A stretch of 64,000 nt of DNA from Actinomucor elegans. Its lineage: Eukaryota; Mucoromycota; Mucoromycetes; Mucorales; Mucoraceae. Made by a program: the position numbers and the translations under genes. The stretch's first letter is position 1. Each line of letters starts with the position of its first letter. The notes beneath the pieces were generated by a model. It had not been told where the DNA came from. It worked only from the letters and a program-made list of their open reading frames with translations, and did not search any database. The stretch lies in NCBI GenBank assembly GCA_026027325.1, contig JAMSLZ010000003.1, forward strand, positions 1,426,001-1,490,000, given 5' to 3'. This document shows, piece after piece, positions 11,762-23,884 of the stretch.

Positions 11762-14101
11762 ATGACTGAAGATCTCGATAGTTCTTTATTCCTTCAAACA
11801 AACGAAAACTACTTTATGCCCAAATCAACCACCATCTCGTTTGCAGTTGAAGAAGAAGACCCCTGGAGTGCCGCAGGTTTCGATCCCGTAGCAGTGATGA
11901 GGCAACCTCTCACACAGACTGGTGCTATGGACGAAGAATTGCTTACTGAAGGAATCTCGGCTTCCAACGTACTTGGTAAGCATATGAAGCCTTGAAACAT
12001 ACGTCCCTTAACCTTTCATTTAGTCGGAGTCGATTTGCCAGAGATATTTGATACAGCTTACATTCGCGCTGGACCCGTAGGTGATCGAGTCAGTGTCGAG
12101 AACTTGGAAATCATTATTGGATTAGGTGGACTAGGACCCCGTCTATTTGACCAAGTAGGTAATCTGATTATATAATAAATACCATATTGAATACAAGCCC
12201 TAATCATACCCCTATAGATTTCTGGCCTGATCGTACCTTCAGGCGCCATGTATGTCACTAGAAATGAATTTAATACCGCATTGGCTTTGGTTGGATTTGC
12301 TCAAAAGAATATGGGTACATTATAGACATATCTCAGCAAGATTAGAGTACTTACACTTTTAAAATATAGAACTATCTTTGATGAAAGTATACCAACATCG
12401 CAATGGTAAGGCTTGTTATTCACAAGGAGTCAGTGGTAATGACAGTTCTATTAGACTTGCCAGTACCTTTGTTATCTAATTTAAATAGTATCTCGATAAA
12501 ACGCACAAACCCTTTAATGGCTTCCAGTAAACCAAAGCAGCAGAGCTTCGATGATGACCCATGGAGAGTGATTGCTTCTACACCACCTACTACAAGCAGT
12601 TTTCCCGACTCATTTCAACAGACTGAAACTGTAGAGAGAGTCATTAAAACAAGAGGCATTTCGACAAACCCAAACCCAACATCTGATAATGATCCTATCA
12701 AAAAGACTACTGTACAAACCAAGTTAGTTCCTGTTGATGTTATTACAGACAAAGCATCAACACTAGCACTTGTTAAGGCATCTACTGAAAGCTATCAGTG
12801 GTTTTTGGACCTAGATCAAATCACTGTTTCTGTAGCAGAAAAGGAGGGTTTCTTATTCACTCATATCAACTACTGGGTACACAGCAGTCAACGTCAAACT
12901 TCTGTAAGACGTCGATATAGTGATTTTTATTGGTTTTGGGAAACACTATTAAAGCGGTATCCCTTTAGAATGATTCCAAATCTACCACCCAAAAAGATAT
13001 CAGGCAGTAAGTCTATTATGTATTTGCATTGACACATGGACTCAAATTTATGCTTATAGAAGATAAGATCTTTCTTGAAAAGAGATGTCAAGGACTGTCA
13101 CGTTTTATCAATTGTATTGTGAGACACCCAGTATTGAAAAACGATGAGCAAGTCGTTACATTCTTGACAGAGCAGACAGAGTTCTTGGCTTGGAGAAGAG
13201 CTCAATCACCAAACCTCAATGAAGAGTTTGAACGTGTGAACCCACAAACAGAAGAGCTTGAAGCATTTATACCAAAAGACTTGGATTCTCGTATTGAGCA
13301 AGTCAAAGCAAGATTACCGCAATCTATCCAATATTATGACGCCTTGTGCGGTATCATGGATCGTACTATCAAGTTGAAAGAAGCAAGAGCATTAGAAATG
13401 AAGAGATATAACGAAACACTAAAGTAAGTAGAACCCTTTTTTTTTTTTTTTTTTTTAGTTTTCTAGTTTGAACTGAGATTCCATATAGGGAATTGAGACA
13501 AGTAGAACATGTCTGTTTTGTAGCTGATTGCCAAGCATGTCCACAGGTTGTACGTGGCTATGAAAATGTTGGTACTTACTTGGACCAAGGCAGTGTGATT
13601 ATTGAAACAGAAGTAGCTTCAGCAGCTACTGGTGTGCTTGAGAATCTAAAGAGACACAGAGATATATCCATTTCATTCTTGGAAATGCTCGATAGAAAGT
13701 CAAAGTTGGATGCAAATCAAATTAGTGCTTTGTACAAAAAGATATCCGCAAACACGGCCAAAGTAAACCAAAACCGTGGTGTGCCTGGCTTGGAATCAGA
13801 AGTAGAGAGGTTAGATACTCTTATCAAAGCAGTAAGTAATTGTCTGTTGATCATCAACAAGTGTAACCAATTGATATAATAGGATACCGAACGTATGATA
13901 TACCAACAAAGAAGAGATACCTACATTAACTATTGCCTAGCAAGTGAGCTGTCTTATTTACACAAGCAACAAGCTTTTGTCTCAGTACTTTACCAAAATT
14001 TTGTCCAAGAACAGCTTCAGTATGGTCGAAGAACAGTTGAGAACTGGAAAGCGCTCGAAGCTCTATTATGTGAAATGCCTAAGCCAGAGGATTTTGCCTA
14101 A
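11762..14101 (+). CDS. MVP1: Sorting nexin Mvp1/SNX8-like (PX-BAR)
   Basis: Eight exons: 11762-11975, 12024-12154, 12218-12314, 12370-12405, 12455-13006, 13060-13423, 13489-13831, 13883-14101; 651 residues. The N-terminal part (LPEIFDTAYIRAGP, VPSGAMYVTRNEFNTALAL) is the EH-like region seen in Mvp1. A PX domain follows in exons 5-6 (TVSVAEKEGFLFTHINYWV; RRRYSDFYWFWETLLKRYP; NLPPKK; DKIFLEKRCQGLSRFIN), including the RRYSDF phosphoinositide site and the PPKK loop. The C-terminal ~350 residues are helical, as expected for a BAR domain. Known role: binding PI3P on endosomes and retromer-related or retromer-independent recycling to the trans-Golgi. It sits 112 bp downstream of TRM2 on the same strand. 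Confidence 0.9.
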
Positions 14102-14421
14102 CAAAAAAGAAAAAAGAAACAAAAAAAAAAGAAACAAAAGATATACCCCACATTATTATATCTGTAGTTTGCAGTATATCTCTAAATAAACGCATAAGCA
14201 TAACTTGAGGAAAATACTATTTTATATTACATTTTTTTTGATAATAAAAGTGAAAGTGAAAGTGTAGATAATAACAGATGTAACAAGAAAGAAATAAACT
14301 CATATATATATGTATAAAAAGTCCATCAAATACTAGTAAGTACTAAGAGAAAAGAGTCGCATGGTTTGTTTTCATCTATTTTTTCTTGATTATACATTGT
14401 TCTTTCTAAATATTATATGAT

Positions 14422-16250
14422 TTAATAGAAACCCTTGGCGTGGTTATCACAGACATCACGGAGCTTGGCTTCAAGTTCCTTGGAGATGACACCTTGAGTA
14501 CGGATTTCCTCGAGGATATCACTGTGTTGAGTAGCGACGTGGCTAATGAAATCCTTTTCCCAATCAACAACCTTTTGGACGGGGATCTTATCAAGGTAAC
14601 CGTTAACACCAGCGAAGATGATAGGAACTTGAGCTTGGATAGACAAAGGAGAGTATTGAGGTTGCTTCAACAATTCAGTGAGACGGGCACCACGGTTCAA
14701 CAAGAATTGAGTGGAGGCATCCAAATCAGAACCGAATTGGGCGAAAGCAGCAACTTCACGGTATTGGGCCAAGAAAAGCTTCATGGAACCAGCAACTTGC
14801 TTCATAGCCTTGGTTTGAGCAGCAGAACCGACACGAGAGACGGAAAGACCGACGTTAATAGCGGGACGGATACCCTTGAAGAAGAGTTCGGCTTCCAAGA
14901 AAATTTGACCATCGGTAATGGAAATAACGTTGGTAGGAATATAAGCAGAGACATCACCACCTTGGGTTTCAATGATGGGAAGAGCGGTCATGGAACCGTA
15001 ACCGAAGCTCTTGTTCATCTTGGCAGCACGTTCCAAAAGACGAGAGTGAAGATAGAAGACATCACCAGGGTAAGCTTCACGACCAGGAGGACGACGGAGC
15101 AACAAGGACATTTGACGGTAAGCGACAGCTTGCTTGGACAAATCATCATAGATGATCAAAGAGTGGCGACCGTTGTCACGGAACCATTCACCAAAGGCAG
15201 CACCGGAGAAAGGAGCAAGGTATTGAAGAGGAGCAGCTTCAGAGGCAGTAGCGGCAACGACGATGGTGTACTTCATGGCATCTAATTCACAAATTAATTT
15301 GACGTGTCTAATGAGGATTCATTCATTATCTTACCGTTCTCTTCAAGAGTTCTAACAAGTTGGGCAACAGTAGAACGCTTTTGACCGACAGCAACGTAGA
15401 TACAGTACAACTTCTTGGCTTCATCAGAACCGTTGTTCCAGTTCTTTTGGTTCAAGATGGTATCGAGAGCGACAGCAGTCTTACCAGTTTGACGATCACC
15501 AATAATCAATTCACGTTGACCACGACCAATGGGGACCATGGAATCAACAGACTTGATACCAGTTTGCATAGGTTCGTTAACAGAGTGACGAGGCAAAATA
15601 CCGGGAGCCTTGACTTGGACACGAGAACGGCCAACAGTGTCAAGAGGACCCTTACCATCAATGGGGTTACCAAGGGCATCAACAACACGACCGAGGATAC
15701 CAGGACCAATAGGGACATCAACAATAGCACCGGTACGCTTGACAGTATCACCTTCCTTGATCAAACGATCGTTACCGAAGACGACGATACCGACGTTATC
15801 AGCTTCCAAGTTAAGAGCCATACCCTATATAAATGGTTTAATGATCCTCTCAACTTATATATCCATAATTCAACAAATTTTACCTTGAGACCGGAAGAGA
15901 ACTCAACCATTTCTTCGGCTTGACAGTTCTTCAAACCGTAAACACGGGCAATACCATCACCAATGGACAAGACACGACCAGTCTCTTGGAGGTCAACTTC
16001 AGAGTTGGCACCCAAGATACGTTGTTCGAGGATGGAAGAGACCTCAGAGGTGGAAGGCTTGGCAGAAGCATAAGAACGAGCAACAGTGGCGACAGCACCA
16101 AGGTTGAGACGAGCCTATTATTTTGTCATTAAAAATGAGTTTGGTAATTCGACATTTTTATAATTTCGAACAAGTTCTAAAAACACATACAGCAGGCAAG
16201 ACACCACGAGTGAGTGCAGGACGAGCAATACGAGCAACGTTTCTAAGCAT
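14422..16250 (-). CDS. ATP1: Mitochondrial F1Fo ATP synthase subunit alpha
   Basis: Four exons: 16250-16191, 16114-15884, 15824-15335, 15281-14422; 546 residues, normal for the family. An Arg-rich mitochondrial presequence ([20 protein letters not shown], exactly exon 1) is followed by the mature N-terminus with [11 protein letters not shown]. Next come the Walker A motif GDRQTGKT (206-213), the alpha-subunit nucleotide-domain motif ending in [20 protein letters not shown], and the C-terminal helical domain ending in DNHAKGFY. Role: the regulatory, non-catalytic nucleotide-binding subunit of the matrix-side F1 hexamer. Strong codon bias fits high expression, and it produces long antisense ORFs that are shadows. 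It is convergent with the sorting nexin; the 320 bases between the two stops are AT-rich with no other content. Confidence 0.97.
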
Positions 16251-16578
16251 ATTGAAAGGCTGGTTTTGTTTAGAAAATAAAAAAGAGAGAAAAATATAAA
16301 AAAAATTCTATAGTGTATATGTAGCACTGCTTCTCGAAAAAAAAAAAAAAAAATCTAGTGCCAGGGACTTTCTTTTTGGTAAAAGCTTCAGGCACCTGGA
16401 GATTTGGTTTTACGTCACCTCAAATTGAATCCGCACTTATATCACAGACTGTCAAAGCGCTGATTTAAACATAGTGAACTAAGAATCGGAAACGCAGGGC
16501 TATGGGATATCAGTTGTATTTGCATACTTGTGAGACGGGTGCGATTACATTTTGTACCCTATTCTCATTGAATAGGTG

Positions 16579-16609
<31 letters not shown>

Positions 16610-18163
16610 GCGTAAAACATATTATAGTTCAATTTTTCTTCTACTTGTTCGCATATGTTTCTATGAATATTAGCTCACTGGAAAAAGTGTAGTTTTTTCT
16701 ATAGACTAGCCAAGAATGACGCGTATATTTATGTTCATTGTTGAATTAGACATAGCTCTATGAATCAGGTGGATTTGCAGTGGTACTTATCCCAAATCTC
16801 CGCTAGCTAATTAACGGCATTACATTGGATAACTTGAACTCTACGATCAATCAAATGCGTTTCAACAGCGTTCCATGTAATCTTCTTGGAGAACTATTTG
16901 TTTATCTTAATAAGATCATAATATTTTACATCCAAATATTGCATATATAGAAATATATTATTAAAGTTTTTGGGCAATTTATTTTATAATGAAATATCGT
17001 ATTTTTGAGCGTACATCTAAAAAGCAAGAATAATCATATAATTCCATTGTAGTTTGAAATAATCAGTCAAATAAAAACCTAATATTTGCACTATTCGATA
17101 CTCGAAAGCTTTATTAATCTTGTTAATATTTCCAGCATCTATTCTAGAGATTTATTATTATACAAGTATTGTATTAAAATAAAAATAAAAAGTTAAAATG
17201 ACGGTTGGAAATCATTTTTGCTTCATGTCTCTTCCAATCAATGAGCATAGTTCTTTGTTTTCCCATCTCCGTTGGCCAACCAAATACCAATTTGAGAATT
17301 AGGTCTTTATTTTTATCTTGTCGACCTTTCCCCTCCCCCTCTTGGGGCAGTTTTTCTGAATCTTTGATCATTACTATAACAGAGTCACTTTATATAGTTA
17401 ATATAATTTTTGCATAAAAACATGGAATGCGGTCAAAGTATTTGATAGTATGTTTTTGATAATTACTTTTGTATATAGCATTGAATTTTTAAGTGTCGAA
17501 TAAAAAACCATAGTATTCTTGTTAACTCCTGGTCTTTTAAGTACTGTGTTATATGACCTTTATATCATTCAGCGTGCACTTGAATTTCGTTAAAACAAGG
17601 TAAGCTATTCCAGAACGTGTATTGTGTAATTAACACCTCAAAGCTTCAAACTATTTTTTTTTTGTTATAATTTTTCTAGTCTCTGACAGTCAATTTACGG
17701 ACCCTTTATAGAATATTATTCGCCAGTCAAAATCCTTGGACGTGTTTCAAAAAGTGCTCAGTGAACTATTCTCTTAGATACTTAGATATTATGGTGTAAT
17801 CAATGGAGTTGACTTCAATGGAAGCTATTACTCAGTTTTTACAACAGGAACACGAAACCGATGCTTTTGAAGAGAAAGATTTTAGAACAAGCGATTCTTG
17901 TAATAGCATTTGACCGTCTCTGGAACTAGCCGTTATTTGATACAAAACACACTATGGACCAGCAACAGTACAATTTCAATGCTGACTGATGATGTCTAAT
18001 AATATTCTGTAAAATGTATCAAAAGCTGAATGATGGCTTCCACTAGTAGAAGTCTATATTTTTTTTTCCTGCAGGATTAGTCTGAGCAGCCCAATCAACA
18101 AACTGAGATTTAAACGGATCATACCATTCCATACTATTTCTTTCTATCAATACATAAAAAAAA
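16251..18163. other. Divergent intergenic region, ATP1 to SNARE
   Basis: It contains an A-run of ~30 (16579-16608) and AT-rich DNA. Two short open segments are noted with low confidence: a 65-codon ORF on - (17371-17174) and a 36-residue ATG ORF on + (17803-17913), upstream of the SNARE start. I recognise neither, and each could be chance or a 5' leader ORF. Confidence 0.45.
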
Positions 18164-18724
18164 ATGAGGTAAAAAAGAGGTGCTTATTAGACTTTGATAG
18201 CGCTCTAATAGCTCATTCTTAGTTCTTCAGCTTCAAAAAATAATGGTTACGTATTTGAACAGCAGAACGATGTGAGATTAAACGACCTCAGTTCCAAACT
18301 TTCAGCAATTAAAAATGTAAAGCCTCGAAATCAATCTCGACATGTTCAAGTCTACTGATTCTTTTTGTCATTTAGATTACCATTGATATTCATCAAGATG
18401 TTACCGATCAGGACAGACTACTTGATGAATCTGTAAGCGACATCAAAATGAATGCTTTTAATAAAACTGACTTTTTTTCTCGGGGGGAAAAAATAGCATA
18501 ACCAATTTAGTGGATTAGGAGGCACGCTTAGCAATTCCTTTGGTAGAATGAACAGAATGGTATCCAAACGTCATCAAAGGCAGTTATGTTTTTATATATC
18601 CATACTCGTATTTGCGTTTTTCGTTCTTTATTATGGTGTACCTCTGTTATCAGGCTTGTTTGGTTCTAGCGAAAATGATCATCCTGAAGACCCCATACCC
18701 AAATCAAACGTTGAAGATATGTAG
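18164..18724 (+). CDS. Bet1/Sft1-like Qc-SNARE
   Basis: Four exons: 18164-18168 (only ATGAG), 18223-18316, 18376-18432, 18497-18724; 127 residues. The pieces are short, but splice phases agree and the sense is clear. The SNARE core starts FEQQNDVRLNDLSSKLSAIK, continues ITIDIHQDVTDQDRLLDES and HNQFSGLGGTLSNSFGRMNR, and a C-terminal membrane anchor follows (QLCFYISILVFAFFVLYY...). The central Q of the heptad pattern (DIHQDV) and the total size fit Bet1/Sft1/GS15, the Qc-SNAREs of ER-Golgi and intra-Golgi fusion. Unusually for the family, about 20 hydrophilic residues (SSENDHPEDPIPKSNVEDM) follow the anchor. Bet1 versus Sft1 cannot be settled here. Confidence 0.85.
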
Positions 18725-19122
18725 ATAGAATGAAACGGAAGAAAAATGACTCATAATAAAGGCCATGCGCATGATTTGTATAATATACTAAAGAGACTTT
18801 CGTCGGCGTTGTTTATCCGGTTGATAATTCTCACACGCAATAAAGTTTGATAGACGCGTTTATTAAGCAAACCTTGTTGATGGCTTTCATTATGCTTGTT
18901 GATAGTCGGTAAGTATGTATATAGCACGACAAGATTATATAGTTGGTATTGATATGAGGCGCAAAAATTGCGCAGCAAACTCTTCCCATCATTCCGGTTA
19001 CCTTGTCTCACCTGATCAGATCTACTTGAGTTGATTCATAATTATCGGCGGAGTCAGGGTTATTGTTCAGAGCTTAAATACCCAGGTCCTGGATTTACAA
19101 TATCTCTTCTTCTGTCATCAAA
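18725..19122. other. Spacer between SNARE and P450 genes
   Basis: The 398 bases hold an open minus-strand frame (19011-18751) whose translation shows no family pattern; I regard it as chance. The last ~100 bases are the pyrimidine-rich leader of the P450 gene. Confidence 0.5.
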
Positions 19123-21170
19123 ATGTCACAGAAAGAATTCCTCCAGGTTCCTCTTCAGGCTGCGTTAGAGATATACAATAACCAATTGGTCCCAAGGCTA
19201 ACAACTAGAAACAAAGTGATTGCTATCACATCAGCGATTTCTTTATCCCTTATATTCTATATTCGCCAGAAAGTATTCAAACCTCCCAAGATCTTTCGAC
19301 ATTTGCCTTATGATAGTGCATTTAATGTAATTAAAGCAGCTATTCAAGGTGAATGTCTATCAGATTACATGGATCGGGAGACACTTTCTCTGCTTTATTC
19401 TGAAAACAGTAAGGGTTTATGCATGGTAATCTATATCCTTAAACTCTCTCTCTCTCTCTTTGTTACTATAAAACTGACATTTCTTATGGCTACTAGAGAC
19501 CTGGGATTTTTGGATGGGAAGTGTGGGTTGGAAACCCAGAAGATGCAAAGCGTGTTTTATTAAAGCATGGTAATGACTTAGGCGATGATTATATGTACAA
19601 TAAAAAAACCCTAATCTCATATCGCGCTTTAGAATTATTTCCCAAGGTCGATATTCAAAAATCCACTAGTAAGCATCTCTTGACTCGATTTTTAGGCGGA
19701 CCCAACGTTGCTACGCTCAATGGCCAAGCATGGAAGTCCCAGCGTATGGTCACTAATCCTGCCTTTCGTCGATCCATGCCTGTCAAAGTATTTGGTAAAT
19801 TAACGCAAGATTTGTTTGCCGTCATGGAAACCATGGATCCAGTTGTTAATTTGACAGACTTGATGCAAAGATGGACATTGGAGGTTATAGGAAGAGTTGG
19901 CTTTGGTAAAACGAAAAACAAAGTTAACTCGACATTACCATATAACTGACACTGTACTTGCGTAGGGTTTGAGTTCAATGCAATCAAAAACCAAAACAAC
20001 AATGAATGGGTCGATATCTACAATGAGCTTGGAAAGGGTATGCAAGACCCGTTGTTCTTTCTGTTTCCCTTCTTGGATAGCAAGTTTCTTTGGCTGTTCC
20101 CCAAGCGAAAACTTCTTCACCAGAAATTGGATACATTTTTGGATATGCTTGAAACTATCATTACACATAAGAGGCAGGATTTAAAGCAAGGCAATGTACA
20201 CAATGATTCGTTAGAAGAAAACGAGCGCGATTTATTGACGCTAATGATTGAGAGTGAAATGCGAGGCGAAGGTGCAATGAAGGCTGAAGAGTTAAAGGTA
20301 TATAAAGACTTGGGTTGGTGTTTTTATTTCGAGCTAATCAATACATAGAATAATTTGTGCTTGTTTTTCTTGGCTGGACATGATACAACAGCCAATGCTC
20401 TCTCTTGCGCAATACATTATTTAGCTGAAAATCCTGTAAGTAACCGATCTATAGACGGCGCAATCTAGTTAATCATGGAAAATGATCTAGGAAATACAAC
20501 AACGAGCAAGAGAAGAAGCTATCTCTATTCTAGGAAATGAACCTTGCGACGTTTTACCTACTATAGAAGATACCAAAAGGATGGTATACATTAACCAAAT
20601 TTTGAAAGAGGTACTGTGTTTATTAAGAATTTGAAAAATTATGATCCTATTAACTGATGGGTTGTTTTCTTAAGACCTTGCGTATGAATGGTCCCACTCC
20701 TATCATTATTCCTCGCATTGCTGCTGAAGATACCACACTATCCGGTACCTTTATTCCTAAAGGCACGTTTGTTAATGTAGCTATACAATGTATTCAGCAT
20801 TCCGAAATGTACTGGAAGGACCCAGAAACATTTGATCCTGATAGATTTTCAGAGGATGGCGAAAAAAATATATCTACACAAGGAATGACTTTCCTGCCTT
20901 TTGGCGGTGGTCCAAGGACATGTCTAGGTCAGAACATGAGTTATAATGAACAGCGTGTCATGATGTCTATGTTGTGTAAGTATCTTTTTTAATGTATCAT
21001 CTCTACCTTGACAGAATACTAAAAAATCTCTCTTTTTTTTTCTATACATAGTGAGAAAGTTTGAATGGAGTACGCCCGAGAATTCAGTTCATAAAAATAA
21101 GGTGGTCATGACTGGCTTTAATGTTGTTGGCCCAGTTAAAATGGATATCAAATTCAAGAGAAGATATTGA
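19123..21170 (+). CDS. Cytochrome P450 monooxygenase
   Basis: Seven exons: 19123-19425, 19497-19905, 19966-20297, 20349-20435, 20491-20610, 20675-20975, 21052-21170; 556 residues. An N-terminal membrane anchor (~32-47, VIAITSAISLSLIFYI) precedes the catalytic domain. Signatures: I-helix AGHDTT (357-362), K-helix ExxR as ETLR (417-420), PERF-region DPDRF, and heme loop FGGGPRTCLG (493-502) with the axial Cys at 500. Expected: an ER-bound heme-thiolate monooxygenase fed by NADPH-P450 reductase. The substrate is unknown; overall architecture fits the expanded P450 families of Mucoromycota. The exon 1/exon 2 junction is the least certain, because it is chosen by phase only. No cluster of biosynthetic genes surrounds it. 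Confidence 0.92.
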
Positions 21171-21560
21171 TTGCATTTGATATATTGCGAAAGCTGTTAT
21201 TCTTATTTTAAGCTTAAATAAATATGCTTTTTAGTTTTATATGTATTTGACTGTTTTTACATGAAGTTTTGATTCTATAGTACCTAAATCATAGCGTTAC
21301 TAAACAAATATTCCAACAGCTCTTTCAGTATGTGTATTGCTACAATTTAGAAACCGTATTAGGTCAAGATCTATCAAGATATATGGGCATAATAGTTAAA
21401 CATGAATGTATTTATTTAAGGTAAACAATGCTATTTTTCTATCTATTAAGGGTCATCTAATCATGCTAAGGTGATCAGAGATTCACCTTCAATTGAACGG
21501 GTTATTATCATTAAAATTTATTTTCTGAATTATAGAAATCCAATCATAACTCGAATACTT

Positions 21561-21612
21561 TATAAAGTCTTTGTATTATAACAAATTCATACTATTCAGA
21601 ATATGTCTCTAA
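21561..21612 (+). repeat. Dispersed repeat copy (5' part)
   Basis: It begins TATAAAGTCTTTG and continues to TTCAGAATATG, matching the 5' portion of the family (AAAGTCTTTGGTAGATG...TTTTGAATATG). Diverged in the middle. Confidence 0.4.
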
Positions 21613-21730
21613 AATGCTGTCTTCATCATCCATAAATAAAAGTGAGAGTTTGCAAATTTGGGCCTAAGAGTGGTTTCTTGCTTTTTTTTTTTTGGAAGTT
21701 GAACAGGTTTTAATGTTGTCTCCATATTCT

Positions 21731-21790
21731 TCGATCTGTTTCACTTTAATATCGCATTTGATTACTGGTTCATGTTGAGAATAAAGTATT
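21731..21790 (-). repeat. Dispersed repeat copy
   Basis: On the minus strand it reads TTATTCTCAACATGAACCAG, then TAATCAAATGCGATATTAAA, then ACAGATCG. It is a good match to both halves. Confidence 0.55.
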
Positions 21791-21890
21791 ATATCTTGTA
21801 GAATCAACGTTTAACCGAAAGTATAGTGTGTGTACTGTATTTTAGGTATTCTCTGTAAATTACGTGCGTTTCGTCATATGACATGGGCAT

Positions 21891-21948
21891 ATTGACCGAT
21901 CTCGGTTTGATATTGTATCTGATTAGTGCTCCATGTTCAAGATAACGT
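21891..21948 (-). repeat. Dispersed repeat copy
   Basis: On the minus strand it reads CTTGAACATGGAGCACTAAT, then CAGATACAATATCAAACCGA, then GATCGGTCAAT. It is one of the better-preserved ends. Confidence 0.6.
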
Positions 21949-22226
21949 GTCAATTCTATTAAATTCGTTAGTTAGTTAAACTACAAACAGTATATCGCGG
22001 ACGACAGTATATGACATTCATTACAAGTGAGCTACATCTAATAATTTACATAGATCATTGTCAATTCCAATCAGTTGTCGAATAAAATACCTAGTAAAAG
22101 TTTAGCTTCAGTCCTTGCATCTACTATAACTTCTGTCGAAGTAACTTGCAACAAATACAAGTTGGAGTAATGATTGACATTAGACTACATATATTTTTGT
22201 GTAAATTTGATTTAATGATCATTACA

Positions 22227-22296
22227 TCATTCGATTGATCTTGGTTTGATGTTGCATTTGATTATCAATACATACTTCTAACAAGTTGTCATATTT
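22227..22296 (-). repeat. Dispersed repeat copy
   Basis: On the minus strand it shows GACAACTTGTTAGAAGTATG, then GATAATCAAATGCAACATCA, then AACCAAGATCAATCG. Confidence 0.5.
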
Positions 22297-22719
22297 ATTG
22301 AGTCCTTAATTTAGTTAATCTAAAAAAATCACTTGGTTCCAAGATCTATTAAATGCAGTGCAAGATGATCAGCTGTATGTAGTCAAGCTCAAAGACAACT
22401 CTTTTTTTGGCTGTTCAGAAACAAAATATTCCAATAGTATAGTAAACAATGTTGATAATTTTGTATAAAAACTTTGGTAGCTCAATAGAGTGAACAGTAA
22501 ATAATAGGCAGTCATTATTATCAACTGAGAGTTATAAATTAACACATGTGTCCAAAGTATTTATTGAATTGGATCGTAGTTAAGGTTTCACTAGACGCAC
22601 CTACTCTTTCTAAGCATAGTCTGTTTATCAAATGGGACATTTTTTAAGCTGATTAAGGTATCATGCCAATTTTCAATGGAACACCGATTCATATGTTTTT
22701 TAGGCTCGAAAATCAAATG

Positions 22720-22753
<34 letters not shown>

Positions 22754-23884
22754 GCAGGATAAAGAGCGACAGGTACACATTAGAACTTTATAGTTTTAAC
22801 CAAATTTGTAGGAAATACCCTTTTCTTTTTAATGATACACAACTCGGGTAAACATGCATAGAAAAAAACGTTGCTCTAGCTAGAGAAAACTCTATATATT
22901 TGGAAGCCTGTAGCCCTTTTCTACATGATTCTACAAGTATACACATTCAGTAATTAAGAGCAATTTGATTGTATATACATATGCATTGACATCTGAAGAT
23001 ATATCTCAGTCTGCTGTTCAGCTAGATGTAATTGCTTGATTTTGGGGAATCATATCGAAGGAAGAGGGCGCGACATTCAAATGCTGGTGACCAATAAAAT
23101 CAACATACTCTTCAAGCATACACAAAATAGCAGGCGTATTGCAATGTCATTTATAGTAGTGATAATAAGTGTTTATATAATATGATCATAGTATGTGTAA
23201 CAAGCCTTTAAACTATATGTATATCTACTTTAGTACGAATATAATGGATGCCATTTACCAAAACTAGCCATGCGCGGTTTGTTTTTTTTTGTTTTTTTGC
23301 TTTTTCTATTATTCAGCATTATCGAATGACAAAATGTAGTTCAACTGTCATTTATTGTCTGTAGAATGAATGTCACACGTGCCCTTCTACTTTGCATTAC
23401 TGCGTCACGGGTGTATATCTTTTTTGATGTAGAAGATTAAATTGTTATTTAATTAGTGCATGTGTTTAGTTCTAGTTACACAATCAATGCTTGCAATAGA
23501 TGCTGATGACGCGCATTAGGAGATACTTTTCAATTAGGAGTCGGTTTGTTATCATCACCTTCTTATAATTTATTTGTTTTAGGCGGAGACCTTTTGTATT
23601 ACATGAAAAAGCTTAATAACCCTTTCTTCTCATCTGTATTTTTTTTTTTTTTTTTTCTTTTTCCCTTTTTCTTTATCATTTGATGCTCAAAAGGCATACT
23701 TTGTAAAGAAACTTGTATCTTATTTATAAAGTTGCATCAAATCTAATTGTAAATACTAATTTTCTCCTATCCTTTTTGTAAATCCTCTTTTTTTTTTTTT
23801 TTTTAAAAAAATCTATTTGCTCCTTTCCCTTTTTCTTAATAATAATAATTATAATAAAAAAAAAACACACACACACACACTTAT

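Larger units (their letters stand above)
21171..23884. other. 2.7-kb gene-free region with four repeat copies
   Basis: No coding signal. Dispersed-repeat copies lie at 21561-21612 (+), 21731-21790 (-), 21891-21948 (-) and 22227-22296 (-). There is also an A-run of ~30 at 22720-22750, pyrimidine tracts (23640-23665, 23790-23810) and a short (AC)n run just before the next gene. This is the densest repeat cluster in the window. Confidence 0.6.

Noticed and set aside
14440..15923. Long plus-strand open frames opposite ATP1
   Set aside because: They are antisense shadows of a highly codon-biased gene; the minus strand gives complete ATP synthase alpha with all motifs.
18751..19011. 86-codon minus frame between SNARE and P450
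   Set aside because: No motif, no splice support, and composition like intergenic DNA.
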